Origin: SIG672 sp045580325
Lineage (GTDB): Bacteria > Bacillota > Clostridia > Oscillospirales > CAG-272
DNA: 64,000 nucleotides
Assembly: GCA_045580325.1 (NCBI GenBank)
Contig: JAZNNR010000032.1
Span: 81,822 to 145,821 of the forward strand
Direction: 5' to 3'
The notes under the pieces are model-generated. The model had not been told where the DNA came from. It was given only the letters and a program-made list of their open reading frames with translations, and did not search any database. Position numbers and translations under genes: made by a program. This document shows positions 1-9,221 of the stretch, piece after piece. The number at the start of each line of letters is the position of its first letter. Position 1 is the stretch's first letter.

Positions 1-698
1 GAAAATTTGCAAAGGAGCATAATATCCCGGGAATTTCGTCCGAGTCCGAATGGAAACAGATAGAAAGAGATATAAGACTTGCAAAGGAAACAGGCTGTGC
101 ATATCACGTTTGTCATATCTCGACAAAGGAGAGCGTACAGCTTATACGCGAGGCAAAGGCAAGAGGGGTAAACATCACCTGCGAAACGGGACCGCACTAT
201 CTCGTTATGGACGAGGGCGACCTTATCGACCATGGAAACTATAAAATGAACCCCCCGCTTCGCTCGAGCGCGGACAGGGAAGCTCTTATAGAGGGTGTGC
301 GCGACGGCACTGTCGATATGATAGCGACAGATCACGCACCGCACAGCGAGGAAGAAAAATCAAGAGGACTTGAAAAGAGTCTTATGGGAATAGTCGGACT
401 TGAAACCGCTTTTCCGATACTTTATACCGAGCTTGTCAAAAAAGGAATCATCACGCTTGAGAGGCTTGTCGATATGATGAGCACTGCGCCGAGCGAGAGA
501 TTTTCACTGGATAGAGGCGAAGTGTTCGGTGAAAAGGGAAGCTTTACAGTGTTCTCTCTTGACACGGAGTACGAAATAGACCCCGAAAAATTTCTCTCCA
601 AGGGAAGAAACACTCCCTTTGGCGGACGAAAGGTGCTCGGAAAATGCCTTATGACAGTATGCGACGGAAAAATAGTATATAATTCTCTTGAAAAATAA
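1..698 (+). CDS. pyrC: Dihydroorotase, C-terminal part (5' end outside window)
   Basis: This is the C-terminal 231 residues of dihydroorotase, which cyclises N-carbamoyl-aspartate to dihydroorotate in pyrimidine synthesis. The first full codon is at position 3 and there is no start in the window, so the gene is cut by the window edge. Visible amidohydrolase signatures are the VCHIS and GPHYL histidines, which are metal ligands in this family, and the TDHAPH block near 328-345 carrying the catalytic metal-binding aspartate. The C-terminus follows the class I pattern (PFGG then a short beta strand). It ends 76 bp before carB on the same strand, consistent with one pyr transcript. The family assignment is firm; only the missing start limits it. 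Confidence 0.95.
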   Translation, partial: KFAKEHNIPGISSESEWKQIERDIRLAKETGCAYHVCHISTKESVQLIREAKARGVNITCETGPHYLVMDEGDLIDHGNYKMNPPLRSSADREALIEGVRDGTVDMIATDHAPHSEEEKSRGLEKSLMGIVGLETAFPILYTELVKKGIITLERLVDMMSTAPSERFSLDRGEVFGEKGSFTVFSLDTEYEIDPEKFLSKGRNTPFGGRKVLGKCLMTVCDGKIVYNSLEK

Positions 699-774
699 GA
701 GAAACAAGATAAATTAGTAAAAACACGGAAAAAACACTCTTTGTTGTTTGTAACAGAAAGGAAATTATATAGTT

Positions 775-3700
775 ATGCCGAAAAGAACAGATATTCACAA
801 GATAATGATAATAGGCTCGGGTCCGATAGTTATCGGTCAGGCTGCTGAGTTCGACTATGCAGGTACACAGGCTTGTATCGCACTCAAGGAAGAGGGATAC
901 GAGGTCGTTCTTGCAAACTCCAACCCCGCTACCATAATGACAGATACCTCTATTGCCGACAAGGTATATATGGAGCCCCTTACTCTTGAATACGTATCAA
1001 GAATAATCAGATACGAGCGTCCCGACGCAATTATCCCCGGTATCGGCGGACAGACAGGTCTTAACCTTGCGATGCAGCTCGAAAAGAAGGGAATACTTGC
1101 AGAATGCGGAGTAGAGCTTCTCGGAACGTCGGGCGAAAGCATTGAAAGAGCAGAGGACAGAGAGCTTTTCAAGGAGCTTTGCACATCTATCGGAGAGCCG
1201 GTAATTCCTTCGGAGATAACCTACTCGGTTGAGGAGGCAAAAGAAGCAGCAAAGAAAATAGGCTACCCCGTAGTGCTTCGTCCCGCGTTCACACTCGGCG
1301 GCACAGGCGGCGGATTTGCAGGCGACGAAAAGGAGCTTGAAGAGGTTGCTATCAACGCATTCAGACTCTCGCCCGTTCATCAGGTACTTATCGAAAAGAG
1401 CGTTAAGGGATATAAAGAGATCGAATTCGAGGTTATGCGCGACGGCACGGGACACGCTATCACCATCTGCGGTATGGAAAACGTTGACCCCGTCGGCGTT
1501 CACACAGGCGACTCTGTGGTCGTTGCTCCTATTATGAGCCTTTCCAAAGAAGACGAAAAGATGCTCAATGACAGCGCGATCAAGCTTATCAAGGAGCTTA
1601 AGATCGAGGGCGGCTGTAACGTACAGTTTGCGCTTCATCCCACGACATCCCAGTATTACCTTATCGAAGTAAACCCGAGAGTTTCGCGCTCCTCGGCACT
1701 TGCATCAAAGGCAAGCGGATACCCGATAGCAAGAGTTACTGCAAAGATCGCTGTCGGTATGACTCTTGAAGATATTAAGCTCGGAAATACTACTGCGGCT
1801 TACGAGCCCTCGCTCGACTATATAATCGCAAAGCTTCCGAGATTCCCCTTTGATAAATTCGCGGACGCTACAAACAAGCTCGGCACACAGATGAAGGCAA
1901 CGGGCGAGGTTATGGGAATAGGCTCAAGCCTCGAAGAGTGTCTGCTCAAATCGGTGCGCTCGCTCGAGATCGGCGTTTGCCACTTCCATATGCCTAAGTT
2001 CGATAATATGGCTACCGAAGAAATAATCGAGTATATGGCTGATTTCAGAGATGATACTCTCTTTACGGTATGCGAGCTTCTCCGCCGCGGAGTTTCTATC
2101 GAAAAGCTCCACGAGATCACAATGATAACTCCCCTTTTCCTCGAGGCTCTTAAGCGTATAACAGACTGCGAAGTAGTGCTCAAGAATAATGTTATGAGCG
2201 AAGAAGTGCTTAAAGATGCAAAGAAGCTCGGATTTTCGGATAAATATATCGCAAAGCTCTGGGGTATGAGCGAGATCGACGTGTGGAAGTTCCGTACGCA
2301 TAGGAATATTTATCCTATCTACAAGATGGTCGATACCGCGCACACGGGACACTATATTCCTTACTTCTATTCGAGCTATACAGGCGAAAACAAGTCGATA
2401 GTTACAGACAGGGAAAAGAAGATGGTTCTCGGCGCAGGTCCTATCCGTATCGGTCAGGGCGTAGAATTTGACTATTCGTCGGTTCACGCGGTTCAGACGA
2501 TACGCAGTGCGGGATACGAGGCTATTATAATAAACAATAACCCCGAAACAGTTTCGACAGACTATACGACTGCGGATAAGCTCTACTTCGAGCCCCTTAC
2601 AGTCGAGGACGTTATGAATATCGTTGCTTTCGAGGGCTCTGACGAGATCATCGCATCGCTTGGCGGACAGACTGCAATAAACCTTGCCGCTCCTCTCCTT
2701 GAGCGCGGCGTGAAGATAATCGGTACAGACGTTGAAGCTATCGACCGTGCGGAAAACCGCAAGTCGTTCGAGCATATTCTTTCAGAGCTTCACATTCCTC
2801 AGCCGACAGGCGCGGCAGTTACAGACATCGAAGAGGGTGTTGCGACTGCGGCAAGGATCGGATACCCCGTTCTCGTTCGTCCGAGCTTCGTTCTCGGCGG
2901 ACGTGCGATGCAGATAATCGCAAACGAGGGACAGCTCCGCCACTACCTCAAGAACGCAGTTGAGATAGATGCAGACAAGCCCGTTCTCGTTGACAGATAC
3001 ATTATGGGTAAAGAGGTTGAAATTGACGCCGTATGCGACGGAACGGACGTATTCGTTCCCGGTATTATGGAGCTTGTTGAACGTACAGGCGTACATAGCG
3101 GCGACAGTATCAGCGTATATCCCTCGTTCAGTATTTCTGACGCGGTTAAGGAAAAGATACTCGACTACGCTAAAAAGCTCGGTATCGGACTCGGAATCGT
3201 CGGACTTTACAATATTCAGTTCATCGTTGACAAAAACGACGAGGTCTTCATCATAGAGGTTAACCCGCGTTCTTCAAGAACCGTGCCTTTCCTTTCGAAA
3301 GCAACGGGATACGCGCTTGCCGATATTGCGACAAAGGTAATTCTCGGAGAATCGCTTAAAGCACAGGGAATTACAGAGCTTTATCCCGCAGAAAAGAAGA
3401 AGTACTACGTAAAAGCACCTGTATTCTCCTTCGCTAAGCTTCGCGGAATGGACACATACCTCTCTCCCGAAATGAAATCTACAGGTGAAGCGATCGGTTA
3501 CGATACAACTCTTAACCGTGCGCTCTACAAGGCGCTTCAGGCATCGGGAATGCAGATCCAGAACTACGGAACCGTTCTCGCAACTATTGCAGATAAGGAC
3601 AAGGAAGAGGCGCTCCCGCTCATCAGACGCTTCTACAACCTCGGATTTAATATTCAGGCAACGGCAGGAACAGCGGCATTCCTTAAACAGCACGGAATAC

Positions 3701-3957
3701 GCACCAAAGCGGTGGCAAAAATAACAGACGGAACAGAGCGTAGCGAGGATATTCCGAATGCAATTCGCAAGGGTTATATAGCGTACGTTATCAATACCCG
3801 TGAGCCCGGCTCTATGGATCAGATGCAGGACGGCTATCAGATCCGCCGCCTCGCAGTAGAAAATAACGTTACTATGTTCACAGCGCTTGATACGGTAAGA
3901 GCACTTCTCGACGTACTTGACGAGATCACCTTCAAGGTTTCTACAATAGATTCTTAA
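775..3957 (+). CDS. carB: Carbamoyl-phosphate synthase large subunit
   Basis: The large subunit makes carbamoyl phosphate from bicarbonate, two ATP and ammonia channelled from CarA. It has 1060 residues, normal for the family, with two homologous ATP-grasp halves. The first begins IMIIGSGPIVIGQ and has a GGTGGG loop near residue 173. The second begins MVLGAGPIRIGQG near residue 550. A C-terminal MGS-like allosteric domain follows from about residue 935. The ATG at 775 has an AGAAAGGA ribosome site about 13 nt upstream. carA is not in the window; it may lie before the truncated pyrC. The gene is followed by a multi-hairpin repeat element before pyrK. No defects were seen in the conserved motifs. 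Confidence 0.98.
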   Translation: MPKRTDIHKIMIIGSGPIVIGQAAEFDYAGTQACIALKEEGYEVVLANSNPATIMTDTSIADKVYMEPLTLEYVSRIIRYERPDAIIPGIGGQTGLNLAMQLEKKGILAECGVELLGTSGESIERAEDRELFKELCTSIGEPVIPSEITYSVEEAKEAAKKIGYPVVLRPAFTLGGTGGGFAGDEKELEEVAINAFRLSPVHQVLIEKSVKGYKEIEFEVMRDGTGHAITICGMENVDPVGVHTGDSVVVAPIMSLSKEDEKMLNDSAIKLIKELKIEGGCNVQFALHPTTSQYYLIEVNPRVSRSSALASKASGYPIARVTAKIAVGMTLEDIKLGNTTAAYEPSLDYIIAKLPRFPFDKFADATNKLGTQMKATGEVMGIGSSLEECLLKSVRSLEIGVCHFHMPKFDNMATEEIIEYMADFRDDTLFTVCELLRRGVSIEKLHEITMITPLFLEALKRITDCEVVLKNNVMSEEVLKDAKKLGFSDKYIAKLWGMSEIDVWKFRTHRNIYPIYKMVDTAHTGHYIPYFYSSYTGENKSIVTDREKKMVLGAGPIRIGQGVEFDYSSVHAVQTIRSAGYEAIIINNNPETVSTDYTTADKLYFEPLTVEDVMNIVAFEGSDEIIASLGGQTAINLAAPLLERGVKIIGTDVEAIDRAENRKSFEHILSELHIPQPTGAAVTDIEEGVATAARIGYPVLVRPSFVLGGRAMQIIANEGQLRHYLKNAVEIDADKPVLVDRYIMGKEVEIDAVCDGTDVFVPGIMELVERTGVHSGDSISVYPSFSISDAVKEKILDYAKKLGIGLGIVGLYNIQFIVDKNDEVFIIEVNPRSSRTVPFLSKATGYALADIATKVILGESLKAQGITELYPAEKKKYYVKAPVFSFAKLRGMDTYLSPEMKSTGEAIGYDTTLNRALYKALQASGMQIQNYGTVLATIADKDKEEALPLIRRFYNLGFNIQATAGTAAFLKQHGIRTKAVAKITDGTERSEDIPNAIRKGYIAYVINTREPGSMDQMQDGYQIRRLAVENNVTMFTALDTVRALLDVLDEITFKVSTIDS

Positions 3958-4168
3958 CCAAAGGGACGCCGTCCCTTTGGAAACCCTGCCAAAACCCTTT
4001 TTGTATAAAGGGTTTTGGATTCCCAAAAACTTTTATAAATAACACCCTTCCCATTTCAGAAAAGTTTTTGGGAAGGTGTGGAAACCCTTTTTACAAAAAG
4101 GGTTTCCACGAAATGTTTTAAGAAAGTATGAAAACCCTTTTCCCAAAAGGGTTTTCAACAAGAAAGGC
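3958..4168 (+). repeat. Multi-hairpin intergenic element, copy 1
   Basis: About 210 nt between carB and pyrK is a chain of stem-loops: a GGGACG/CGTCCC hairpin at the carB stop, an AAAACCC/GGGTTTT hairpin near 3995-4017, a CCCAAAAACTT/AAGTTTTTGGG long-range arm pair (about 4022 with 4070), a GGAAACCC/GGGTTTCC hairpin near 4080-4108, and an AAAACCC/GGGTTTT hairpin near 4131-4154. The same architecture recurs at 12823, 14100, 16190 and 24398 with different stem bases that still pair. Confidence 0.8.
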
Positions 4169-4175
4169 TTAAAAA

Positions 4176-4919
4176 ATGAAGCAATCGATTTTTACTGTGA
4201 TTTCGAACCGAAAGGTTGCGAAAAACACGTTTGAAATGAAGCTCTCGGGTGATATTTCGGATATTACCGCACCCGGTCAGTTTGTAAATATTCAGCTTGA
4301 CGGCTTCTATCTCCGCAGACCGATCTCGGTTTGCGATGCCGAAAAGGGCACGCTGACACTTATTTATAAGGTCGTCGGCAAGGGAACAGAGAAGATGGCT
4401 GAAATGACGGGCGGTGAGGAGCTTGATATACTCACAGGTCTTGGGAACGGCTACGATCTCTCAAAATGCGGCGACACACCGCTTCTCGTGGGCGGCGGAG
4501 TAGGACTTCCCCCGATGTTCCTGCTTGCAAAAGAACTCATAAGAGCGGGCAAGACTGTCAAGGTCATCGCAGGATTCGGAAGCGCAGACGAGGTCTTCTA
4601 TAAAGAGGAATTTGAAAAGATAGGCGCACAGTTCACCGTTACAACAGTCGACGGAAGCTGCGGGATCAAGGGCTTTGTAACAAACGCTCTTGACACTGTC
4701 GGAGAGTATTCCTCGATATGCTCGTGCGGACCTGAGCCGATGCTTAAAGCACTTTACAGCGCAACAAGCGCTCCCGCGCAGTTTAGCTTCGAGGAGCGTA
4801 TGGGCTGCGGCTTCGGTGCTTGTATGGGCTGCTCGTGCAAGACGGTAACAGGATATAAACGCATATGCAAGGACGGCCCTGTTCTTTGCAGAGAGGAGAT
4901 ATTATGGGACAAGCAGTAG
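4176..4919 (+). CDS. pyrK: Dihydroorotate dehydrogenase B, electron transfer subunit
   Basis: PyrK passes electrons from PyrD's FMN through FAD and a 2Fe-2S cluster to NAD+. The 247-residue length fits the family. The FAD-binding barrel carries an RRPISVCD block near residue 46. The NAD-binding part shows GGGVGLPPM near residue 107. The C-terminus has the iron-sulfur cysteines as C-x4-C-x2-C from about residue 211 (CGFGACMGC) plus a final cysteine in GPVLC. The ATG follows an AGAAAGG site placed just after the hairpin element. Its last 16 nt overlap the start of pyrD, suggesting translational coupling of the heterotetramer partners. Confidence 0.97.
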   Translation: MKQSIFTVISNRKVAKNTFEMKLSGDISDITAPGQFVNIQLDGFYLRRPISVCDAEKGTLTLIYKVVGKGTEKMAEMTGGEELDILTGLGNGYDLSKCGDTPLLVGGGVGLPPMFLLAKELIRAGKTVKVIAGFGSADEVFYKEEFEKIGAQFTVTTVDGSCGIKGFVTNALDTVGEYSSICSCGPEPMLKALYSATSAPAQFSFEERMGCGFGACMGCSCKTVTGYKRICKDGPVLCREEILWDKQ

Positions 4920-5824
4920 AAACTAAGGTAACTCTTTGCAAAATAGAGCTCGATAATCCCGTGATCCCCGCAAGCGGAACGTACGGCTTCGGATATGAAT
5001 TTGCAGAGCTTTACGATATAAATATGCTCGGAACATTTTCGTTCAAGGGCACGACAAAAGAGGCGAGATTCGGTAACCCTACTCCGAGAATCGCAGAATG
5101 TCCGATGGGAATGATAAACTCGGTCGGACTTCAGAATCCGGGAGTTGAAAAGGTTATTTCCGAGGAGCTCCCGAAGCTTAAAAAGTGCTTTAATAAGCCT
5201 GTTATGGCTAACGTTTCGGGATTTTCTGTTGAAGAATACGTCTATACCTGTGAAAAGCTCGATAAATGCGAGCAGGTGGGTTGGCTCGAGGTCAACGTAA
5301 GCTGCCCTAACGTACACGGCGGGGGAATGTCATTCGGTACTTCACCCGAGGCGGCGGCAGAGGTAACACGCGCGGTAAAGGCAGTAACGACGAAGCCTGT
5401 TATAATCAAGCTTTCGCCTAACGTTACCGACATAGTTTCGATAGCAAAGGCGTGCGAGGAGGCGGGCGCGGACGGCATCAGCCTTATAAATACACTTCTC
5501 GGAATGAGAATAGACCTTCGCACGAAAAAGCCTGTAATTGCCAACAAAATGGGCGGATTTTCGGGAAGCGCGATATTCCCCGTAGCTGTGAGAATGGTCT
5601 ATCAGGTGGCTGGCGCAGTTAAAATTCCCGTTGTCGGAATGGGCGGCGTTTCGAGTGCCGAGGACGTTATAGAAATGATGCTCGCAGGAGCGTGCGCAGT
5701 CGAGGTCGGCGCGGCAAACCTTGTAAATCCCTACGCCTGCCGCGATATTATAAACGATCTGCCGAGAGTTATGGAAAAATACGGTATAAAAAATCTTAGT
5801 GAAATTATAGGAGGAGCACACTGA
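4904..5824 (+). CDS. pyrD: Dihydroorotate dehydrogenase B, catalytic subunit
   Basis: This is the FMN-containing class 1B dihydroorotate dehydrogenase, working with PyrK and using NAD+. I chose ATG 4904 because GAGAGGAG ends 5 nt upstream and the product then begins MGQAVETK; an upstream in-frame ATG at 4865 lies deep in pyrK and lacks a site. The product is 306 residues. NVSCPN near residues 131-136 supplies the cysteine base that defines class 1. PVIIKLSPNV and GMGGVSS are FMN-barrel blocks. The stop overlaps the pyrF start as TGATG at 5822-5826, so pyrK, pyrD and pyrF form a tightly coupled set. Confidence 0.97.
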   Translation: MGQAVETKVTLCKIELDNPVIPASGTYGFGYEFAELYDINMLGTFSFKGTTKEARFGNPTPRIAECPMGMINSVGLQNPGVEKVISEELPKLKKCFNKPVMANVSGFSVEEYVYTCEKLDKCEQVGWLEVNVSCPNVHGGGMSFGTSPEAAAEVTRAVKAVTTKPVIIKLSPNVTDIVSIAKACEEAGADGISLINTLLGMRIDLRTKKPVIANKMGGFSGSAIFPVAVRMVYQVAGAVKIPVVGMGGVSSAEDVIEMMLAGACAVEVGAANLVNPYACRDIINDLPRVMEKYGIKNLSEIIGGAH

Positions 5825-6522
5825 TGGGGAAGGACGTAATTATTGCCTGTGATTTTGACAGCGCAGAAAAAACATTTGCATTCCTTGACAAGTTTACAGG
5901 CAGAAAGCCTTTTGTTAAGATAGGAATGGAGCTTTACTATGCCGAAGGACCTTCGATAGTAAAGGAAATAAAGAGGAGAGGACACAAGATATTCCTCGAC
6001 CTGAAGCTTCACGATATTCCCAACACGGTTAAAAAGTCGATGGCTGTTCTTTCAAGACTCGACGTTGATATGACAAACCTTCACGCAGGCGGTACTATCC
6101 GTATGATGCAGGCGGCGCTCGAGGGTCTTACAAGAGAAGACGGCACAAGACCGATGCTTATTGCCGTAACACAGCTCACCTCTACCGATCAGGAGAGTAT
6201 GGAGAACGATCTGCTTATCCACGAGCCGATCGATAAGGTAGTTATGCACTACGCTCATAACGCAAAGCTTGCAGGACTTGACGGCGTTGTATGTTCACCT
6301 CTTGAAGCAGGCAAGGTACACGATACCTGCGGCAAGGATTTCGTTACGGTTACTCCGGGTGTAAGATTTGCCGACGGAGATATCGGCGACCAGAAGAGAG
6401 TTATGACTCCCGCAGAGGCTAAAAAGATAGGCTCTGACTATATCGTTGTCGGACGTCCGATAACAGCAGCACAGGATCCCGTCGCCGCATACGAAAGATG
6501 TATTGCCGAATTTGTTGACTGA
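5824..6522 (+). CDS. pyrF: Orotidine 5'-phosphate decarboxylase
   Basis: PyrF decarboxylates OMP to UMP, the last step of the pathway. It has 232 residues, in the short type 1 class. The DxKxxDI catalytic motif is present as DLKLHDIPNT near residues 59-68. The phosphate-binding C-terminal block reads VTPGVRF and later VVGRPIT. The start overlaps the pyrD stop by one base. Thirty nucleotides separate it from the PHP-domain gene. All catalytic residues I can place by eye are intact. Confidence 0.97.
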   Translation: MGKDVIIACDFDSAEKTFAFLDKFTGRKPFVKIGMELYYAEGPSIVKEIKRRGHKIFLDLKLHDIPNTVKKSMAVLSRLDVDMTNLHAGGTIRMMQAALEGLTREDGTRPMLIAVTQLTSTDQESMENDLLIHEPIDKVVMHYAHNAKLAGLDGVVCSPLEAGKVHDTCGKDFVTVTPGVRFADGDIGDQKRVMTPAEAKKIGSDYIVVGRPITAAQDPVAAYERCIAEFVD

Positions 6523-6551
6523 TATTTAATGATATATAATGTGAGGTTTAT

Positions 6552-7355
6552 ATGAGATATATCTTTGATCACGATTATCATATTCACTCAAAGCTTTCGC
6601 TCTGCTCACAGGACGAGGCGCAAAACAAGGAGCGCATACTTAAATACGCACTCGACAACGGACTTAAACAGATCTGCGTCACCGATCATTTCTGGGACAG
6701 AGCTATCCCCGACACGATAGATTGGTACAGAGTACAGGACCTTGAGTGGATCTCTCAGATACTTCCTCTTCCGCAGGCTGAAAACGTCGAGTTTTTGTTC
6801 GGTGCGGAAACCGAGATGAGAAAGGATTTCGTAGTCGGAACAGATAGGGCAACCTACGACAAGTTCGATTTTGTAATCATTCCTACCACACATCTAAACA
6901 ATGCGGGCTTTGGACTCTCAACAGAGGACGCACAGACCGTCGAGGGCAGAGCAAAGGTCTGGCTTGAAAAGGTGGACGCACTTTTTAATATGGACATTCC
7001 TTATCACAAGGTAGGCGCGGCACATCTTGCGTGCGCTCTTATCGCACCTGCCAGCAGAGAAGATTATCTCGCAGTTCTCGATCTTCTTCCCGAAAAGGAG
7101 CTTGTAAAGAGATTTACAAGAGCCGCTGATATAGGAATCGGTATCGAGCTTAACTCGTACGATATGAGATTCAGCGAGGCGGAGGCTCAGACGATACTTC
7201 GCATGTTTGAAATAGCGAAGAAGTGTGGCTGTAAGTTCTATCTCGGAAGCGACGCACATCACCCCGACGGACTCGACGAGGCAAAAGCAATATTTGAACG
7301 CGCGATCGACTATCTTGAACTTAAAGAAACAGATAAATTTCATATAGAAAAATAA
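6552..7355 (+). CDS. PHP-domain phosphoesterase-like protein in the pyr operon
   Basis: A 267-residue polymerase-and-histidinol-phosphatase (PHP) superfamily protein. The metal-binding signatures are visible in order: HxH (DYHIHSKLS) at about residues 8-14, VTDHFW near 45, GAETE near 92, and the C-terminal GSDAHHPD near 235. These predict a tri-metal phosphoesterase fold in the cytoplasm. It sits between pyrF and pyrE with gaps of 29 and about 20 nt, so it is probably cotranscribed with pyrimidine genes. It is distinct from the second PHP protein in the window at 17860, which ends the his operon. The substrate is unknown; a nucleotide or sugar phosphate is a guess from context only. GTGAGG ahead of ATG 6552 is the likely ribosome site. 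Confidence 0.85.
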   Translation: MRYIFDHDYHIHSKLSLCSQDEAQNKERILKYALDNGLKQICVTDHFWDRAIPDTIDWYRVQDLEWISQILPLPQAENVEFLFGAETEMRKDFVVGTDRATYDKFDFVIIPTTHLNNAGFGLSTEDAQTVEGRAKVWLEKVDALFNMDIPYHKVGAAHLACALIAPASREDYLAVLDLLPEKELVKRFTRAADIGIGIELNSYDMRFSEAEAQTILRMFEIAKKCGCKFYLGSDAHHPDGLDEAKAIFERAIDYLELKETDKFHIEK

Positions 7356-7375
7356 AGAAAGGCTTGGTTATAGAT

Positions 7376-8029
7376 ATGGAAAGCTACAAGAGAGAGTTTA
7401 TACAGTTCCTGCAGGGCGCGGGAGTACTTAAATTCGGTGATTTTACCGCAAAAAGCGGAAGAAAGATTCCCTATTTCATCAACGCGGGAATGATAAAGAC
7501 GGGCGACGATATTGCAAAGCTCGGCGAATTCTACGCAAAGGCTTATTTTGAAAAGCTTGGCGCAAAGAAGGCAGTTCTTTACGGACCTGCATACAAGGGA
7601 ATTTCGCTTGCGGTATCTGCGGCAGTAGCACTCTCAAAGAAGGACCTGAACGTACCCTTCTTCTTCAACCGCAAGGAAGTAAAGGATCACGGCGAAGGCG
7701 GAGTTTTCGTAGGCTACGTTCCCACAGCAGGTGAAGAGGTCGTTATTATTGAGGACGTTATCACAGCAGGAACGGCTATCCGCGAAAGTATGGAGATCCT
7801 TTCTCACCTCGAGGACGTAAAGGTTGCGGCAACCTTCATTATGGTTGACCGCAAGGAAAAGGGACAGACCGAAAAGGGCGCAATGCAGGAGATCGAGGAG
7901 CAGTTCGGATTCCCCGTATATTCGATAGTTGACGTGTATGATATTATCGAGTATCTCGAAGAGGACGAGGCAAACAGAGAAAACGTTGAGCGCATCAAGA
8001 ACTATCTTGCTGTAAATGGCTCAAGATAA
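7376..8029 (+). CDS. pyrE: Orotate phosphoribosyltransferase
   Basis: PyrE joins orotate and PRPP to give OMP. The PRPP-binding loop VVIIEDVITAGTA lies near residues 121-133, and FFFNRKEVKDHGEGG is the catalytic flexible loop. I use ATG 7376 (217 residues). A TTG at 7364 gives a four-residue extension but has only one base between it and the AAGAAAGG site, whereas the ATG is 13 nt from it; neither spacing is ideal. It closes the first pyr gene block, and a hairpin-rich 268-bp gap separates it from pyrB. Confidence 0.96.
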   Translation: MESYKREFIQFLQGAGVLKFGDFTAKSGRKIPYFINAGMIKTGDDIAKLGEFYAKAYFEKLGAKKAVLYGPAYKGISLAVSAAVALSKKDLNVPFFFNRKEVKDHGEGGVFVGYVPTAGEEVVIIEDVITAGTAIRESMEILSHLEDVKVAATFIMVDRKEKGQTEKGAMQEIEEQFGFPVYSIVDVYDIIEYLEEDEANRENVERIKNYLAVNGSR

Positions 8030-8040
8030 AACAAGCGCGT

Positions 8041-8222
8041 AAGGATAGTGCTAACACACAGGGCGCTTGTTCACGATTTTGGCTTTGCCAAAATCTCAAA
8101 GTGCTGAAGCAATAGTACAAACACACACGGCGCTTATCCACGATTTTGGCTGCGCCAAAATCTCAAAATAAGAATATACGACATCTTTGCACCTTTCTGC
8201 GTTTTTAGCGAAGGTGCAAAAG
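8041..8222 (+). repeat. Duplicated hairpin unit plus stem-loop before pyrB
   Basis: Two direct copies of a roughly 60-nt unit lie at about 8041-8100 and 8107-8167. Each ends in CACGATTTTGGC-n-GCCAAAATCTCAAA and contains a 9-bp hairpin (8075-8095 and 8142-8162). A third stem-loop with TTGCACCTT/AAGGTGCAA arms spans about 8194-8222. None is followed by a U-run, so these are not obvious terminators. No PyrR-binding anti-antiterminator could be recognised. Confidence 0.65.
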
Positions 8223-8297
8223 GCGCATATATAAGGAAATTAAAATTCATCAAAAATTGCTTGTTTGTGCCGTTTTGGCACGGAAATTGGAGATAAA

Positions 8298-9221
8298 ATG
8301 AGAAGTCTTATCGATATAAAAGATCTGTCGCTTGCCGAAATCGACTCGCTTATCGAAACGGCGCAGGACATAATGGCAAATCCCGAAAAGTATGCAGAGG
8401 TGTGCAAGGGCAAAAGACTTGCGACCCTCTTCTTTGAGCCGTCAACGAGAACAAGGCTGAGCTTCGAGTCGGCAATGTATCAGCTCGGCGGAAGCGTTCT
8501 CGGATTTTCTGAGGCGCAGAGCAGCTCTACTGCAAAGGGAGAGAGCCTTTCGGACACTATAAGAACCGTTTCAAATTACGTAAATATAATTGCGATGCGC
8601 CACCCCAAAGAGGGCGCGGCTCTTGCGGCGACAATGCGCTCTGAGGTTCCGATCATAAACGCGGGCGACGGCGGTCATAACCACCCGACGCAGACTCTTA
8701 CCGACCTTATCACGATAAAGCTCGAAAAGGGAAGCTTCGACGGACTCACCGTCGGTCTTTGCGGCGACCTTAAATTCGGACGCACGGTTCACTCGCTCAT
8801 TTCGGCTATGTCGAGATATAAGAACGTAAAATTCGTGCTTATTTCTCCCGACGAGCTTAAAATCCCCGACTATATCAGAGATGAAGTCATTATCCCGTCG
8901 GGCGCACAGTTTGAGGAAACCACCGATCTTGTCGGCGCTATCGACAAGCTCGATATACTTTATATGACGAGAGTTCAGAGAGAGCGCTTCTTCAACGAAG
9001 CTGACTATATCAGACTTAAAGACACTTACATTCTTACTCCCGATAAGCTCACAAACGCAAAGAAGGATCTCGCTATTCTCCACCCGCTTCCGAGAGTCAA
9101 TGAGATCTCGGTCGCAGTTGACGACGATCCCAGAGCTTGCTATTTCAAGCAGGTAAAATACAGCGTATATATCCGAATGGCACTTATACTTATGCTGCTG
9201 AAGGAGGCTGAAGGCAAATGA
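8298..9221 (+). CDS. pyrB: Aspartate carbamoyltransferase catalytic subunit
   Basis: PyrB condenses carbamoyl phosphate and aspartate. The carbamoyl-phosphate loop FEPSTRTRLSFE begins near residue 46, and GDGGHNHPTQTLTDL gives the second conserved block. HPLPRVNEI is the C-terminal signature. I chose ATG 8298 (307 residues) because TTGGAGAT sits 4-10 nt upstream and the family begins close to this point; an upstream in-frame ATG at 8265 has no site. Its stop overlaps the pyrI start as ATGA at 9218-9221. Confidence 0.97.
   Translation: MRSLIDIKDLSLAEIDSLIETAQDIMANPEKYAEVCKGKRLATLFFEPSTRTRLSFESAMYQLGGSVLGFSEAQSSSTAKGESLSDTIRTVSNYVNIIAMRHPKEGAALAATMRSEVPIINAGDGGHNHPTQTLTDLITIKLEKGSFDGLTVGLCGDLKFGRTVHSLISAMSRYKNVKFVLISPDELKIPDYIRDEVIIPSGAQFEETTDLVGAIDKLDILYMTRVQRERFFNEADYIRLKDTYILTPDKLTNAKKDLAILHPLPRVNEISVAVDDDPRACYFKQVKYSVYIRMALILMLLKEAEGK

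Noticed and set aside
1316..1537. Numerous antisense and out-of-frame open frames over carB and other long genes
   Set aside because: They are shadows of conserved coding sequence with no independent signals.
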